Assembly (NCBI GenBank): GCA_019009955.1
Contig: CM032228.1
Location: forward strand, 204,519,001 to 204,583,000
Reading direction: 5' to 3'
Length of the DNA stretch: 64,000 bases
DNA from: Riptortus pedestris
Taxonomy: Eukaryota; Arthropoda; Insecta; Hemiptera; Alydidae
The position numbers were made by a program, and so were the translations under genes. Under the pieces are notes generated by a model. That model was not told the DNA's origin, did no database searches, and saw only the letters and a program-made list of their open reading frames with translations. Each line of letters begins with the position of its first letter. Positions within the stretch are counted from its first letter, which is position 1. Below, piece after piece: positions 30,796 through 43,945 of this stretch.

Positions 30796-33294
30796 CTTGG
30801 TATTTGAGGACAGTTCATGGGGGAAAAAGAATTAATTGCGGCTTGACTCAAAAACTCTATGCAGTGTTGGGGATGGAGGAGCAAAACAGACATCGCAGGT
30901 TTGTTTGGCCATGTCGCGTTTGGAATCTACCTTGGCAAAGTGGCCAAATGAACAAAAATCGATAGAATTCCCCTCCGTAGCGGGCGTCGTAGCCTAAAGC
31001 TGAATTTTGTAAGAGAAAGAAAAGGTTTTTAAGAAATGAAATTGGATTTTGTAACTCAAGAATCAGCTCACCCAAGTTGGTACAGATCAAGTTTCACAAA
31101 AATGATCCTTGATATTTCTCCAATATGGATTACGGATTCTTTTCTTTTATAGAATGATAATGAGTAAGACCAAAAACACTTTGCTATAAAAAATTATGAA
31201 AACATTCTACTCAGAGTCTACCATCCACGCAGGGACATTTAAACCACCAATCAGTTATGAGATTCTTCCAGTTCCGGACTCCCAGCTTCAATACGTCGTC
31301 TGACTGCTGATCCATGCTCTTCTTCTCTCTTGGGTCTGCCACTCCCTAGCCACAAAATTTTCTTGGGTGGCTTTATGGGCCCCAATAAAATTAATAATAG
31401 TAATAGAATGGACAAAATGCCAAAAACCCAGAGTTGTCGAGGGGTTACATGCCTGGATGATTACTAAACCTCTAAATAAATTATGATAACCATTGTGTAA
31501 TGTAAGTGCTCGTATAAAAGAAATGATTCATTCATGATAAGTGATTGCACTGTTTATCAAATCAATTTATTACTAATCGAATTTCACTAATTAAATTTAT
31601 TATTTTCAATTAATATACAACACTGGTATTGTTAACCATCGTTGAAACTTGGGAAAAATGTTAATTTTTAAGAGTATTAAAAATATATTAAATTAATCAA
31701 TAAATAAGATGATAAATCCTCCTTTATGTACTCGGTTTGAAAAAATAGATCGTGTCTCACGAAGCTACCTGCCACTCTGGTAATAGAGGGAGACTGTTTA
31801 GTAGAAAACCCCATGGGTCATGTTAGTGGTGAGTTACAGTGGGACTTTTCCTCCCACTCATACTATTAGGCAAATCACCCATTATATTCCTTTGCCTCCT
31901 ATGTAATGGGGCTATAAATAGAATTACCAGTGAACAGCTAATAAAACACTTTTTTGTAAGCATATTTTTTATATGTACTTCCATCTGTATTGTACCGTAT
32001 TAAAAGCTTCATCTCTTTTTGAATTAGTGAAAATAATGGCAATGAATGTTTTTGCAATATATATTTTGAACGCCAGTTAAAATACTTTTGTAAAGGGATT
32101 AGATGCCAAAGAAAAGAGGATTCACAGGCGTTAATAAGGGATTCAATTCGGTTGTTTATGATATCAACATTTTATAAAATGAATGAAACAAAAAAATATA
32201 AGTCATGTTTAAATAACGTTATTTAAGCAGTTACAATAATTCTCATGAATATAAGCAGTGGATAAGAGCTGCTCTTTTCATTTTGGTTAGATGTTGAAAT
32301 TAGTTTTTCTAGATTTGATTGATCCAGAAACTTTTATCACCTGAAGCAAAATATTCGAAAGACCCTTCAAGTTATATCTCGGAATGTAACTATGATATCC
32401 CACAGAGCTTCAATGCAAAAGTGGCTTACTGGAGAAGAAAATGTAGTTATTTGTCCCTGTTCTATGTTTACTTTCTGCCCCAGATTCCTTATATATTCCT
32501 CGTAGCATGCCTTTCATACTTCTGAGATCCGTGAAATATTTGCCTTAATATTAGTTTCTAGGTTGCGAAAACGTGAGAGGGTTGTATTTTCTCAATCTAC
32601 TATTTTCACCAATTGCAATAAATAATACTGCATAGTTTTTCTTGGTTTCTGTTCGGTTGAGGTAATTTTCGATCCCAAAACTAATTGTATTCATATTAAA
32701 ATACTTTATATAAAGAATAATACTGCTATATAAAAATCCAATTTTCAAAACAATGGGAAAAAATAATACAAAGCTGTAAACATAAACTCGAATAATTACT
32801 TCAGTTGCCCTGATTAAAGTACAAATTCCTTACAATCTAACCGTCGGAGGAGACGTGAAGATTTAATTAAGTCTCGTAGCTTATAAATGACTCCGTCAAT
32901 CTTCAAGTTAGAGGAAAACGTGCAAAATAACTATTGCACTATATTTCGTTATCAAAATATTTGAGTAGTTAACATTTTTCGATTCCACTCAAAGCAATGT
33001 AGAAATTTGTTTAGGTAGATTTTACCCCTTTGTTTTTAGATGATTTCAGCAATTAATGAACTTGATTTTTAGTTTTAAATGAAATGTTTAAGTATTCCCG
33101 ATTAATCAAAATTGCCTTAATTTATGATTGGGTTTGTAGGTATGAATGTAAGTCAAAATTGATTCATCCGATTTTCGGTTGTCACCTCATAGTTCACTGA
33201 TATTACAATTGAATAATTGTAATGAAGTAGAAAATATCTCTGTATTTAAATACTAGGTATGATGACCTCTGTCGGTAGTTATTCATTTAAAGGA
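30796..33294. other. AT-rich intergenic stretch, no gene recognised
   Basis: A GC-richer patch at 31200-31390 (containing TTCCAGTTCCGGACTCCCAGC and CTTGGGTGGCTTTATGGGCCCC) has no open frame or known motif. The rest is AT-rich with no bounded repeats that I can define. Confidence 0.5.
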
Positions 33295-33610
33295 AAAGGA
33301 ATTTACTTCAGTTTCGGAATTTTTTTAGTTAAGCTCAATAGGTATATGATTATTGAAAAATGTCTTCAAATCTACATCCATCCTAACAAGTAGATGACGG
33401 AATGAGGTTCATCCAGAATTTTATACATTTCAAGCAATATATTTAAAATTTTGATATGTGTATTAACGCTCTGGTCATTGTCTTTTTTATCAATCTTTAC
33501 CAGATTCTATATATAAATGTTTCAGTCTAAAGATCAAGCTCTTCAATGGCTGCAAACTAACCGGGAAGAGTTGGGGTTTAGAGAGGGGTTAAATGAAAAG
33601 TCGCATATAA
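33295..33610 (+). repeat. HINE-like repeat copy, diverged
   Basis: ATTGAAAAATGTCTTCAAAT, CATCCATCCTAACAAGTAGATGACGG, TATGTGTATTAACGCTCTGG, ACCAGATTCTATATATAAATG and GATCAAGCTCTTCAATGGCTG follow family order. Neither the first AGCAGATTTCCC nor the 3' hairpin is present. Confidence 0.6.
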
Positions 33611-33920
33611 CTATGTTATAAAGTTATGTTACTTTTAGTGATAAACATTATCCAATAAATCAAAAATAACTGGGTTAGTTGTAGTTTTTCGTATTCGTCT
33701 CCTTTGCGTGCGGCCATCAAGGTTCAGAAACTCTAGAAGAGAAGAAGTAGTTATTTCGAGACACCAACTTAACACGCTCTTACTAAATGAGGCAGACTCA
33801 ATTGCTTAAAAGACGTAAAATTGAATTGACGATAAGACACACACTTACAGAATGCCGTAAAAGACATCAGCCTTCTGCCATGACTTACAAGAACTATAGG
33901 CAGAACGCAGCTAATACATT

Positions 33921-34736
33921 TTGATTTTATTTTATTTTATTGAGTATATTACAGCCTGCATTTAAATGCACTTGGTAATGTGCGATATGTGCAATACAAT
34001 AATTCCTCCATCACTCTTGACAGTAGTCACACCCCTTCACTATAATGAGAGGAGCAGCCTCTCCCTGCCTGGCAAGGAAGCCAAAATCTAAGGACGAATG
34101 GCACTTGAGAAGAAATTAGCCACTGCTATCACTTCACATTACACTTCTATAGGAGATCTCTGGGCCATTGTCTCTTGAGGAGCCGTGGAGGGGAAAAAGG
34201 ATGAGTGGTACTGGAAAGGAAAAGGACTTGTGGATTAGGATGATTGGATAGCCTGCTGTGGAATTTTCTGAATCTTAAGGGAATTAAGTCCTTTACAAAT
34301 TGGATATTACGATCTTTATGGAGAGTGTGGTTTGTTACATAATATGGAGCATCTACTATGGTGCGCAGGACTTTGGATTGGAAGGTCTGGATGCGTCTGA
34401 TTTCGAAGGTTTTGCTGTACCCCACACTTCTATTCCGTATGTCCACATCGGTTTTAGTAGTAGCTTGTATATTGTTAGTTTGCTTGCGGTAGACAAGTGA
34501 GATCTAGCAGTCTGTAAATTTGTCCGAATCGTCTGTTTAGTACCTGTCTTTTAATTATTGTGTGAGATTTCCAAATAAGTCTGGTGTCCAAGTGTAGTCC
34601 AAGATAGCGTACACAATCGGCTGGTGGTAAAGGAATATTGTTGAAATGAACAGGAGGACAGGAGTTTCGCCAAAGGGAAAAAGTGGTATGTTGAGATTTG
34701 CTTTTGTTGATCTTTATGCGCCAAGCATTGCACCTA
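33921..34736 (-). mobile_element. 5'-truncated Jockey-type LINE with target duplication
   Basis: TAATACATT at 33912-33920 and at 34737-34745 flanks the 816-bp insertion. On the minus strand it ends in (AAAAT)n, seen as TTTTATTTTATTTTATT at 33924-33940. The interior encodes only the C-terminal part of ORF2, as expected when reverse transcription stops early. About 220 bp of 3' UTR separates the coding part from the tail. Confidence 0.85.
34147..34735 (-). pseudogene. C-terminal ORF2 fragment of a Jockey-type LINE
   Basis: Minus-strand frames read WRIKINKSKSQHTTFSL, PLPPADCVRYLGLHLDTRL and, after a frameshift near 34460, IRRIQTFQSKVLRTIVDAPYY, then VTNHTLHKDRNIQFVKD. This is the RT thumb and C-terminal region of Jockey-like ORF2 (YLGLHLD.RL..W, Q...LR.I..APWYV.N..LH.DL.I). 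The upstream part is absent because the copy is 5'-truncated. Confidence 0.85.
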
Positions 34737-34745
34737 TAATACATT

Positions 34746-35856
34746 AACAACATATTTCATACCTACAAAAAATTCATATATACGACAGTCAGGCATAAAA
34801 TTAAGTCTGAAGTAATAAATTACATTTAAAATGATATGCATTAATTGAAACATGCACGTATGTATAGGCATATGTATATATATGAGTCTGTGTGCGTGCG
34901 CACGTGTGTATATGTGCATGGACTATGTATATATGCAAGTATAATGTCAACAGTGACCCTCAAAGAGCAGCAAAAGTATCATTCTCAACCATTTAATTCT
35001 AATTAATTATTCACCAAATATGTTCATCAGCAATTTGTTTTTAATGAGTATTACGATTCGCCAATGTAGCGAAGTATGAAACAAAATAAATAAATAAAGT
35101 ATTCATCCTTCGAAAACCTCCACTGGTGTTAAGTGTTTATTATATGACTAAACATTTTAAATCCAGGTTATGTATTAAGCCCAGCGCGGGACTAGGAGCT
35201 CTGGCTAAATCAGCCGTGTACCCCCCCCCCCCTAGTGTAATGTTTGTTACCAAATATAATACTAACAATTTTTCATTTAGTAACAATTATATATATCATA
35301 ATACCCATACTAGAATGTTTTAATAAGATTATTTTTAATTGAAATTAATAAAATAAATAGCTGATGAGTACGGTTATGAAATGTGCATATATAATTCATA
35401 AAAATATTTACTGTAGGATTATAGGCTCTTACAACAATTAATAAATCTAGATTTTCCTGTAATAGTAATTAAGGACACTAGTTCCTTACAAAAAATTTAA
35501 AAAAAAAACCTTTAGGAATAGCACAAAGTGCAAAATACAATCACAACATTTGATAATAGAAATATCTATCATCGATCTATTTACAAATGTAAATGAATAT
35601 TATTTGGGGTGTTCATTATTATTAAAATTAATGCCTTTTAAAATATAGGTTTTCTCTTTTATTCTTTTTTTTTCCCTCATAGTAACCCTGTGAGGAGTTA
35701 TTTACTTGAATACATGTTCCATTACCACATGCCATATTACATGTATAATTATGTTTAAATACATTTCTATTATACAATATATACACGTTAATGAACCACC
35801 TAATCAAATATAATATAAAAAAGGAAATAATAATAATCAAATAAAATATTAAAAAA
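34746..35856. other. intergenic, no gene recognised
   Basis: A TG/CA-rich patch at 34850-34935 and a C run of twelve near 35221 stand out. No coding or RNA gene is recognised. Confidence 0.5.
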
Positions 35857-36168
35857 GTCCGTCACGCAGGGGCTGCGTAAACTAAGCAGATTTCCCTCGT
35901 GAAGTTATACAATAGAGAAATCTACAGTTACGGCCGATCTAGCCTTTGGCGGGAAACTCACTCGCCCGTTAACGGCCCACATTTAATAAAAATGCAAATA
36001 TCTCGGTTAATATTCAAGATAGAGAATAAATGTATAGAACAATATTTATAGTAACTTTAATGTGCAATAAGATTGGTTCTATACAATGTTTTGATCCGAC
36101 GTATGGTAACGGAGATATTTAGAATATTCGAAAATCCCCCCTCTAAACCCACTAAAGGGAAATCTGCT
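35857..36168 (-). mobile_element. HINE-like element, internally deleted with both ends
   Basis: In minus orientation the hairpin end (GTCCGTCACGCAGGGGCTGCGT at 35857) and its AGCAGATTTCCC are followed by a shortened interior and the opposite end, GGGAAATCTGCT (36157-36168). At 312 bp it keeps both termini but has lost about half of the sequence between them. It shows that the two ends define a mobile unit. Confidence 0.75.
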
Positions 36169-36175
36169 AATAAGT

Positions 36176-36440
36176 AAAATAATTACAAATAAAATTAATA
36201 AATGAAATGAAAAATAAATAAATAAAATAAAAACAAACAAAAAAAAAACATCCCTCAGGCCATTGGCATTTGCCGACCTCCCGACCTTGCCAGTCCGGCG
36301 CGGATTAGGCCTTGATTAAACACTAAAGAGCATAGAATGGGTCGCATAAAGAATATAATGTGGTCAAGTTTGTTCAATATTCACTTGAACTCGTTGAGCT
36401 AGCGGTAACATACTTATAAGTCCTTAAAGCATTATCTATA
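36176..36440. repeat. A-rich tail and GC-rich remnant
   Basis: AAATAAATAAATAAAATAAAAAC runs into a ten-A tract at 36200-36250, like a retroelement tail on the plus strand. A short GC-rich piece follows (36255-36320) with no open frame. The parent element is not identifiable. Confidence 0.35.
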
Positions 36441-36444
36441 GTGG

Positions 36445-36815
36445 GTGTTACTGCTATCGATGGGAGAAGGGGCGTTCTGCTTTCGGAAAGCAGGCCATCA
36501 TGCCCCTAACTGTTCTTCCGACAATAGGGCTCTGGTGAAAGTAGAACTCTGGAAGTCTACTCACTGTCTGCCTCTTTTCCACTTCCGCGTCCTGGAGGAA
36601 GTCACTTTTTTTTTTAATATATATCTTTTTTTTCCCCCAGAGAATCAGGAAGTTGTTAAATTGTGAGAGAGATTAAAGGAGAAATCAACAGGTTTGTAGG
36701 TTTGTTTCATGGCGAGCAGTACTGCATTGCAATGAAGAAGACACTGAAGTCTTCAATGAAAATTACCTTCCAACCAGAGAAACGAAAGAGTTTTATGAAT
36801 TAGCAATAATGTTTC
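36445..36815 (+). repeat. dispersed repeat with a zinc-knuckle remnant
   Basis: Positions 36580-36815 match the repeat at 28905-29170. Just upstream a frame reads GEGAFCFRKAGHHAPNC, close to a CCHC zinc knuckle with one cysteine lost. Further on a frame reads CNEEDTEVFNENYLPTRETKEFYELAIMF. It looks like an old gag-type retroelement or gene relic. I cannot assign the family. Confidence 0.45.
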
Positions 36816-38112
36816 TTGAACAACATCCGCTGCTGTGTGAACTACGCAGAATTCCGAACTGCTGCAATGCCACACTGATGACGTCAACCCTCAAACTATT
36901 TCTTATCACATGAGAAGAAGAGAGGCTTTATTCGAATCTGGAAACACGAAAATACAATTATAATGTAAAGATATTCAAATGTTTATAAAATTATAGAATA
37001 TTACATTTGAAATAAATTTCTTTGTATAGCTTTTTTTGATCAGACTCATAATACATAAATATTTGTATATAATTTGTTTTTGGGTAGGCACAACAATGTC
37101 TGAAAATTCTTAAATATCTCTGTTGATGTGCTTGGCGAATTTTTTACTACATTTAATACTCATTTAAATTTAAAAGAACTTTGGCAGGAATCTAATTTAT
37201 ATAATTTTGAACTTATATGGATGGAATTTTGAACTTTTTGAATTGGTCCGGTGTTGAAAATAAAATAAAAAGATATTCAAATGGTCATTTAAAATATATA
37301 TGTAAATAAATACATAGTTAAAACATTTACAAATCTAAAATATCATGTGTATTAAATTTGGAGAAATATTATAATGTTTTGTGGAGTTTTAGAATATTTA
37401 GTTCGAGTATGAATTAATGGCGAATCCCATGGAATGCATTCCATTACAGAATGAAACATAAAAAGGACAAAACAGACTACAGAGTAACCACTTCCGCAGG
37501 GTCTCCTTAAACTAGGGATAATGTCAACAAAGTGACATCAAAAGTCATAGTGAACTATTAAATTTGGTAAAGTAACACACAACTTTTATTTAAAATTGTT
37601 TTGGTATTTTCCTTTATATGCGCATATATTTATATATAATTTTTCAATGCTCTGGAGGAGATTAGGAATTTATTTAGCGATTTAGTTAATTAATAATATT
37701 CTTACTCAAGTCTCTAGATTACCGTGGTAACAAGTAGAAACCCGTATCGATAAGCCGTAGTGGATTAAAATTGATGTAAATTTTAAAAATTATGTTAAAT
37801 ATGTTATCAATGCGATATTGTTTTTTAATTCATTATCAACAACAAAAACAACAAACAAAAAAATATTGCAATATAGATGAGAATATCGTAAGGGGTGTAG
37901 GGAATAAAATAAAAATAACTCCCCGCGTTGGAGGGGTCCAGAGGGAAAGACAAGATTGCCAAGCTGTCAACGACTTGCTCAAATTTCGGCTAATATATCG
38001 TCCCTCAGCTGCGCCTGATATCTCACTGTAATTGGGCCCTATAACCTCATTTGACTCTAATAAATGGTAATTATTTTTTTCCATAAATAAAATTACAGTT
38101 GAATCATTTGAA
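36816..38112. other. AT-rich intergenic stretch
   Basis: No gene recognised. A GC-richer patch at 37918-38030 is open on both strands for about 80 codons, with no motif. Confidence 0.5.
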
Positions 38113-38500
38113 ATATTTATTTATTTATTTTATGAGCTCCCCAACTAGGCGATTAAGCGCTAAATAGACATGTATACATTACTTCACTTACTACCCCGAA
38201 GTGTATTTCACATCATTATCAGACCGTAGTTAGTCATCGTAGTAAAAGGCATTCATCCTTCGCAGTCATTTCAGAGCCCCTTCAGATCTCAGACTCCATC
38301 TTGAACGCCCTCTTATAGAGAACCTCTCAAGATGAGAGTATGCATGTATTCTTGTTCTGTTGTCGACAATCGAGTGTATTCTCTGAAAGTGCTCCCCCTA
38401 AAAAATAAATCATCGTGTAGAGGGCCAAAGCTCATTATTACCAACCTGATCCGTCTCCTTCACCTTCCCAGTATTTCAGTTTGAGACCTCCAAGATATTA
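38113..38500 (-). repeat. probable LINE 3' UTR remnant
   Basis: ATTTATTTATTTATTTTATGAG at 38115 reads as an (AAAT)n tail on the minus strand, followed upstream by GC-richer non-coding sequence, the same arrangement as the 3' end of the truncated LINE at 33921. No coding part and no clear duplication are seen. Confidence 0.35.
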
Positions 38501-38981
38501 AAAAACAAATTTAATGAAAATTCGATGTAATAAAGATAAGTATATTTCTTTCATAATGAGGCTTGATTGTAAGTTTTAAAATATATAATAAATTACAAAC
38601 TACAAGTACCTAAGGTCCTTAGGCCACGACCGGGACCATCAACACAATCTTAAAACATTCCGAATGGTTCCTACACCGCAAGCGACATTATATGGGTAAC
38701 TGGTGAACAATGGTAAATTTTGAAATGAGTTGCAAACACTTGAGACTGCCATTTCTGGTTTAAGGGGTATAAAAATCATTGTACAATGTTCTCTTTCATG
38801 CTTTATATTACTGTGCCTTCTACTTCCTGTTTAGTTTTCCTTCGCATGATGTTTCCTACATTCAGCTTATGATAATTAATAAATAATAGGTAATGTAGAT
38901 ACATAATATTATTGTTACCAAATGCTAATTACATTGTATAGTTTTGCTTTTGGTAATGCGTTATACAAATACAATGTTTAT

Positions 38982-39045
<64 letters not shown>

Positions 39046-39048
39046 ACA
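38982..39048. repeat. (CA)n microsatellite
   Basis: About 30 CA units interrupted once by CAAA. Confidence 0.95.
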
Positions 39049-39109
39049 TGTAATATATATGCACATCGATCATATCAACAGGCTCGGCTTCAAAATAGAA
39101 ATAGAAGGA

Positions 39110-39760
39110 CGATTGAAGAACATATCGAATAGTTTCACAATATTGGTTATATGTGATTCTTCAATCCGAATAATAATAAAGGAGATATTTGGAATTTTAG
39201 AATTCTCATTCCCTCCCAACCCCTCTCCACTATTTCTAGTAAGATTTCACCCATTAATGATTATCATCTTAAGTGTTGGCTGAAATGGTATAATATCAAG
39301 TATGTTATAGATCAAAAATATATTTTCGAGTCAACAAAGTAAATTCTTAATCACACAAGGTATTTGCATGTATCTCACATACTAAAGGTCCGTTGTAAAC
39401 AATATTGGGTATTAATTCTTGGAATTATGCGTTTCATGATATTTTGGCTCATTGTTAACGTGCGATTACTAAAAGTGGAGGTTTACTTATGATTGAAATT
39501 AAGAAATGCAATTATCTCGGTTAATATAGAGATAGATGGATTAAAAGTATATAAAATAAAATAGAAATTTAAATTCTTTGAACAACAATTCAATCCGACT
39601 TATATAAACGAAGATATTTTGAATTATAGATATTTGTAGCCTCTCTTACCCTGGCTTGATATCATCTGTTAACGAACTTGATCTATATGTTCTGCATGAG
39701 AATTTTGAATATCAAGTATAATAACGATCAAACTGATTAAGGGAAGTCAGCAAAAAGAAA
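39110..39760 (-). repeat. HINE-like repeats, minus orientation
   Basis: Two partial copies: 39110-39300 (AAAGGAGATATTTGGAATTTTAG, CCCAACCCC) and 39380-39760 (TTTCATGATATTTTGGCTCATTGTTAAC, AAAAGTGGAGGTTTACTTATG, ATCTCGGTTAATAT). Both match the reverse complement of the 7351 copy. Termini are absent. Confidence 0.5.
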
Positions 39761-40555
39761 GCGGGTTTAAATGAAAAAAATTAACTTTTTTCCCCCAACT
39801 CGGTTCCCGTCAAAGAAACATTTTTTTTAAAAAGACAAGAAACCTGCTGCGGTAAATGTAATCAGTGAACTAGTTTTCAGAACATTTCGTCCATTTTCTA
39901 TTAAAATCCCTAAAGAATCTTGCTTCTTATGGTTTGGTCGTAGTTGTCCTCCAAATATGTTTAGTTTGGAAGTTGGATGTGAGACTTCATAAAGTGAGGC
40001 GGCTTTTCTGTTGGCACAGGCTCTCCGCAGTTTTACCCAAGACATTAAATATAGAGGATGTAGACTCACTTAACTATTTCTGTCATCTCTTGTGCAATTC
40101 CGACTCTTGGAAACCTCCGCTAGTTCCATGTGCTATTTTTTTTTCACGTACTGTAGTTAAATCATTCTATGCAACTTTAACAGAAAGCTATATAAAGAAA
40201 GCTTGTCTGAATATATATTTGAATTCCAAAGGGGTATTCATTTAACGTTTCAGGTCGGTCAAAGAATGTTTAACAGAAATGAAATTCTTGTGTGTCCGTC
40301 CACATTTTTGTGACCAACAGGATTTTAATGTATTTTAATATTTACGTATACTTTACGAAAATCCCAATTTCTAACAAAGAGTGAATGTTTACTTAAATAC
40401 AATAGTGCAAGTTTTCCTAGTATTGGGTAGTAAAACAAGTCCGTTAATCAATATTTCAATTTAATCCTTTCTGTGTTTATAAAATCATGTTTACTTGGTC
40501 AATAATGTTAATGTTCAGTATACTGATGCTTTTATGCATGAATTTCAATCGAGAT
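39761..40555. other. intergenic, no gene recognised
   Basis: A minus-strand frame (40069-39827, 80 codons, containing GQLRPNHKKQDSLG) and an overlapping plus frame of 103 codons (39934-40245) cover a GC-richer patch. Neither has recognisable motifs. Confidence 0.4.
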
Positions 40556-40559
40556 TCCT

Positions 40560-40981
40560 TGCTCAGTGTGTAGTGGTATGCTTGCTCAAAATGGAAGAGA
40601 AAAGGCACAGTTTTCCATAACGATGACCCCCATCCTTAAGTGTCTTTGCAGACCAGGCAGAAATTATTGGAGTTAGTTTGGGATGTGATCCCCCACCCAC
40701 TCTATTCACTAGACCTTGTCCCAACAGATTTGCACTTAATTTGGTCCCTTCAAATCTCTCTTAACGGGAAACACTTTAATTCGTTCCAGAACAGCAAACC
40801 GAACACAGAGGAGTTCATTGTGCAAAAATCTGAAATGTTCTGGGAGGAAGGAATTAAAATATTACTTGAAAGATGGCAATATGTAATAGATCAAAATGTT
40901 CATGTATAACTGATTTACAAGAATCTGAGGTTTTTATTGAAATCGCCAGAGAAAAACGCCACGAACGTATTTTACAACCTA
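40560..40981 (+). pseudogene. mariner element, 3' fragment
   Basis: The plus-strand frame 40640-40909 reads SLQTRQKLLELVWDVIPHPLYSLDLVPTDLHLIWSLQ, a diverged form of the mariner block around the third catalytic aspartate (PYSPDLAPTDYHLF..LQ). Just upstream, HNDDPHP with a stop is a spoiled HDNARPH. Later comes FWEEGIKILLERWQYVIDQN, the normal C-terminus. After the stop, GCCACGAACGTATTTTACAACCTA (40957-40981) looks like a mellifera-type terminal repeat next to TA. The 5' half is missing. Confidence 0.75.
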
Positions 40982-41713
40982 TTATTTTTCCAATTGATAT
41001 TATTCAAATATGGAGAGAAGAAATGACCACTTTTTTTTTTTTTTTGTATTTATAAGAATTAGAAATACCTAATATTAACGTATCAAGCGGAAATTAAAAA
41101 TAATACAATGATTGGACTATTGGGATGTTGTATTTAAATTATTTATTATTATTGCATTATCTAACTACATAGCAATTCATATTTTAAAATTTGACAACAT
41201 GAGCCATTTCATTCTGGCTTCATTCCCCAAATAAGTTGCACGAAAATAGCCAAGGCATATAAATAAGCTACTAAATTAGTCACTGTTAGGATTCCATGAT
41301 TGTTTAAAACGTTTTATGACATGAAACTAAATTCTACCTAGCATTTACATTGACTTAGGTTTTGTTAATACATATTGTTTCTATTCCTAAGACAAACTTT
41401 TAACAAAATCGAAGTTATACGTGACATTTAGTTGGGGGTGGGGGGCATTTCTGACCGAAGAGGAGTTTCATGGGGAAATAAAGTAATTAATAAGTTAGAA
41501 TCTATTTCGAATTCAATTTTATCTAAGAGCACTTTATAAAAAGACTTTTTCATTTGAAATTTCAGAGTTACGGCCGCTGGGAAGCTGGAGAAGGTAATAA
41601 ATTTACAAGAAGCTTAATTTGACACAGTTATGCGCCAGTGTGTTTCATTTAAAAAAAACCAAAAAAAAAACCATGAGGTAAAATGAGAGATAGTCGGTCG
41701 AAATTTACCTCTT

Positions 41714-41747
<34 letters not shown>

Positions 41748-43200
41748 TTCCTTAATAAGAAATTTCAGAATCCATAAACCCAAATATTGATACTTTATGT
41801 AAATTGACTGTTATGGAGGATGTTTATTAAACATTTCAAGACTGCACAATAAATTCATTAGAAAAAAACAGATATTTTAAGAACATTTTAAGATGGAATG
41901 GTTTCCACAAATTAGTAGTCTAATAAATTTGTCACATTTGACCTGTAAGAGCAGGAAAACATGTATTTCATTTTTGAGTTAAACATATGGAATATAAATG
42001 TAAATAAATAAGGTTCATAAAGTAGCACCAAAATTATATTACTATTATTCTTGAATTGGCAGCGAGACAAAGTACCAAATTTGATCCTCTATCACTTCAG
42101 GAATATTGTTAATAAATAAAATGAAGTGAGGTTTTTGGGACAATTTTATTGGACTCGATATATTCTGGAAACCGGCTTGTTTCACTTCCTAAATATTAGT
42201 TATAAAAGAATTTCATATAATCAAAAAACAAGTTTATTAGTCCTTACTAGTATTATTCATTGTTGTAATGCTCCTAACTATTTGTTTTTTATTTTCCTTT
42301 TTCTATTCATATTTATTGTATATTTTTTTCCTATTAACTATACAGATATTATTCTTATTTTAGTTCATGATCATACGCAATGCGAAGTTGTCTTATTTTT
42401 AATTTCTTTAAGAATCTAGATAGATTAAGAAAAAAATTGAATTTTCTGCTAACATAGAGTTTACGACAAATATGTTTAAGTGTTCTGCCATACGAAAACA
42501 TCTGAAAGTACATTCAATTATATTATACACCATAGTTTAGGTCAGTTAATGTAATGAATGTTTTAGCAGATCTTCTTTCAATTCAAAATATCTCACAGTA
42601 TCTCTGAATCCAATGGAAATTATTTTTTGTTTCAGCACACTTTGTATTAATAGCATTATTGTGGACTTAAACAATACTGTCAAAGAAAATAGAACTCTTG
42701 AACTGGTTTGAGAAATCGGAAGCCTAGAATTCCAAACACGTCCATATATTATAATTATACATTTCATTTATTAATTTTATTTGTAATTATCTTACTTATA
42801 TTAATATTTATTCTAATATAATTGTTATTTTTTTAATATATTATATTCGATTAGATGGTTGATTAACGTGTATATATTGTAAAAAAAAAATGTATTTAAA
42901 CATAATCATACACGTATTATGCCATGTGGCAATGGAACATATTTTCAAATAAATAACTCCTCATAGGGTTTCTATGCGGAAAAAAAAATATATATACATA
43001 TTTTTATTATGGGTTTCGGAACATAATTAGATAGTTCATTGGACTTGGATAAAAATAGAACAGCACTGTGCCTGTAATATGTTTTTTAATTGTTCTTCTT
43101 ATTGGCTGTGGTTTCTGCAACGTCAGAATACTACTGCAATCGTAGATGAGGCATGAAAGAGGAGGATCTGAAAAAGGATCAGGATGTAAAAGAAGACAAA
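40982..43200. other. AT-rich intergenic stretch, (TA)n at 41717-41744
   Basis: A run of about 13 TA units at 41717-41744 is the only distinct feature. Frames such as 42126-42419 encode low-complexity hydrophobic AT-rich translations and are not called. Confidence 0.55.
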
Positions 43201-43439
43201 GGAAATGCCGAGACAGCAAACCAAATTTGATCTTCTAACTCAACTGTCAAAGGAATCTGCAATCGCAGTATTTCTCGTTCCTAGAAACTCTGCAAAGGAA
43301 TATGAATATCTTCTTTTTCAGCTGGTTTCCCTTAACCACATGTATATTATATCATCGTGTGCTACAATTTTTTTTTGTTTTTTTTATATATATATCTGAA
43401 AAGTCATAGTGCAAGGTAAATATTCAATACGTTGGAGAT

Positions 43440-43945
43440 AGAACTTCAAATAAAAAAATGATCATGCTAATGTTGAAAGCGTTCAAAGAGTTTCAAAAGC
43501 TCATACTTCAAAGGTGGAAGTCAGACTGCACGAAGAAAGACGACAATAAACTGCGACAAATCAAAGAAATTACCGAGCGTTGGAACACTGCAAGTAGAAA
43601 AATTCGGAAAGAGGAGGTCGTTCTTGCCCGTGTCCGAATTGGATACACAAAATTAACACATAGTTATTTATTGAAGGGATTATTACCACCAACCAGCGAT
43701 TGTTGTAATGTCCATCTTACTGTCTCACATCTTCTCCTCAATTGTAAGAAATACGATCTTCCAAGAACAACTTTGAACCTTAAACCGAACCTAAGAGAAC
43801 TCCTTAGAGACGATGAAGAAGACATAAAATGGCTTTTTGTATTTTTAACTGTATCTTGTTTGTTCCTAGAAATATAGAACCACCTACCGTTAATGACAAT
43901 AGTAAATGCGGTATGTTGTAATAAATAAATAAAAGCGTTCTTCAG
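43440..43945 (+). pseudogene. non-LTR retrotransposon RNase H tail fragment
   Basis: The plus-strand frame 43458-43877 reads LILQRWKSDCTKKDDNKLRQIK, then VLARVRIGYTKLTHSYLLKG, then SDCCNVHLTVSHLLLNCKKY. This is the end of an RNase H domain plus the C-terminal zinc-like box (C..C.......H....C) of LINEs with an RNase H domain, in which R.RIGHT.LTHSYLL is common. The frame is open but only about 130 residues remain. AATAAATAAATAAA at about 43920 resembles the 3' tail, so the copy is 5'-truncated. Confidence 0.7.

Noticed and set aside
38982..39048. CRISPR-like or spaced repeat array
   Set aside because: It is simple (CA)n; no array with unique spacers occurs anywhere in the window.
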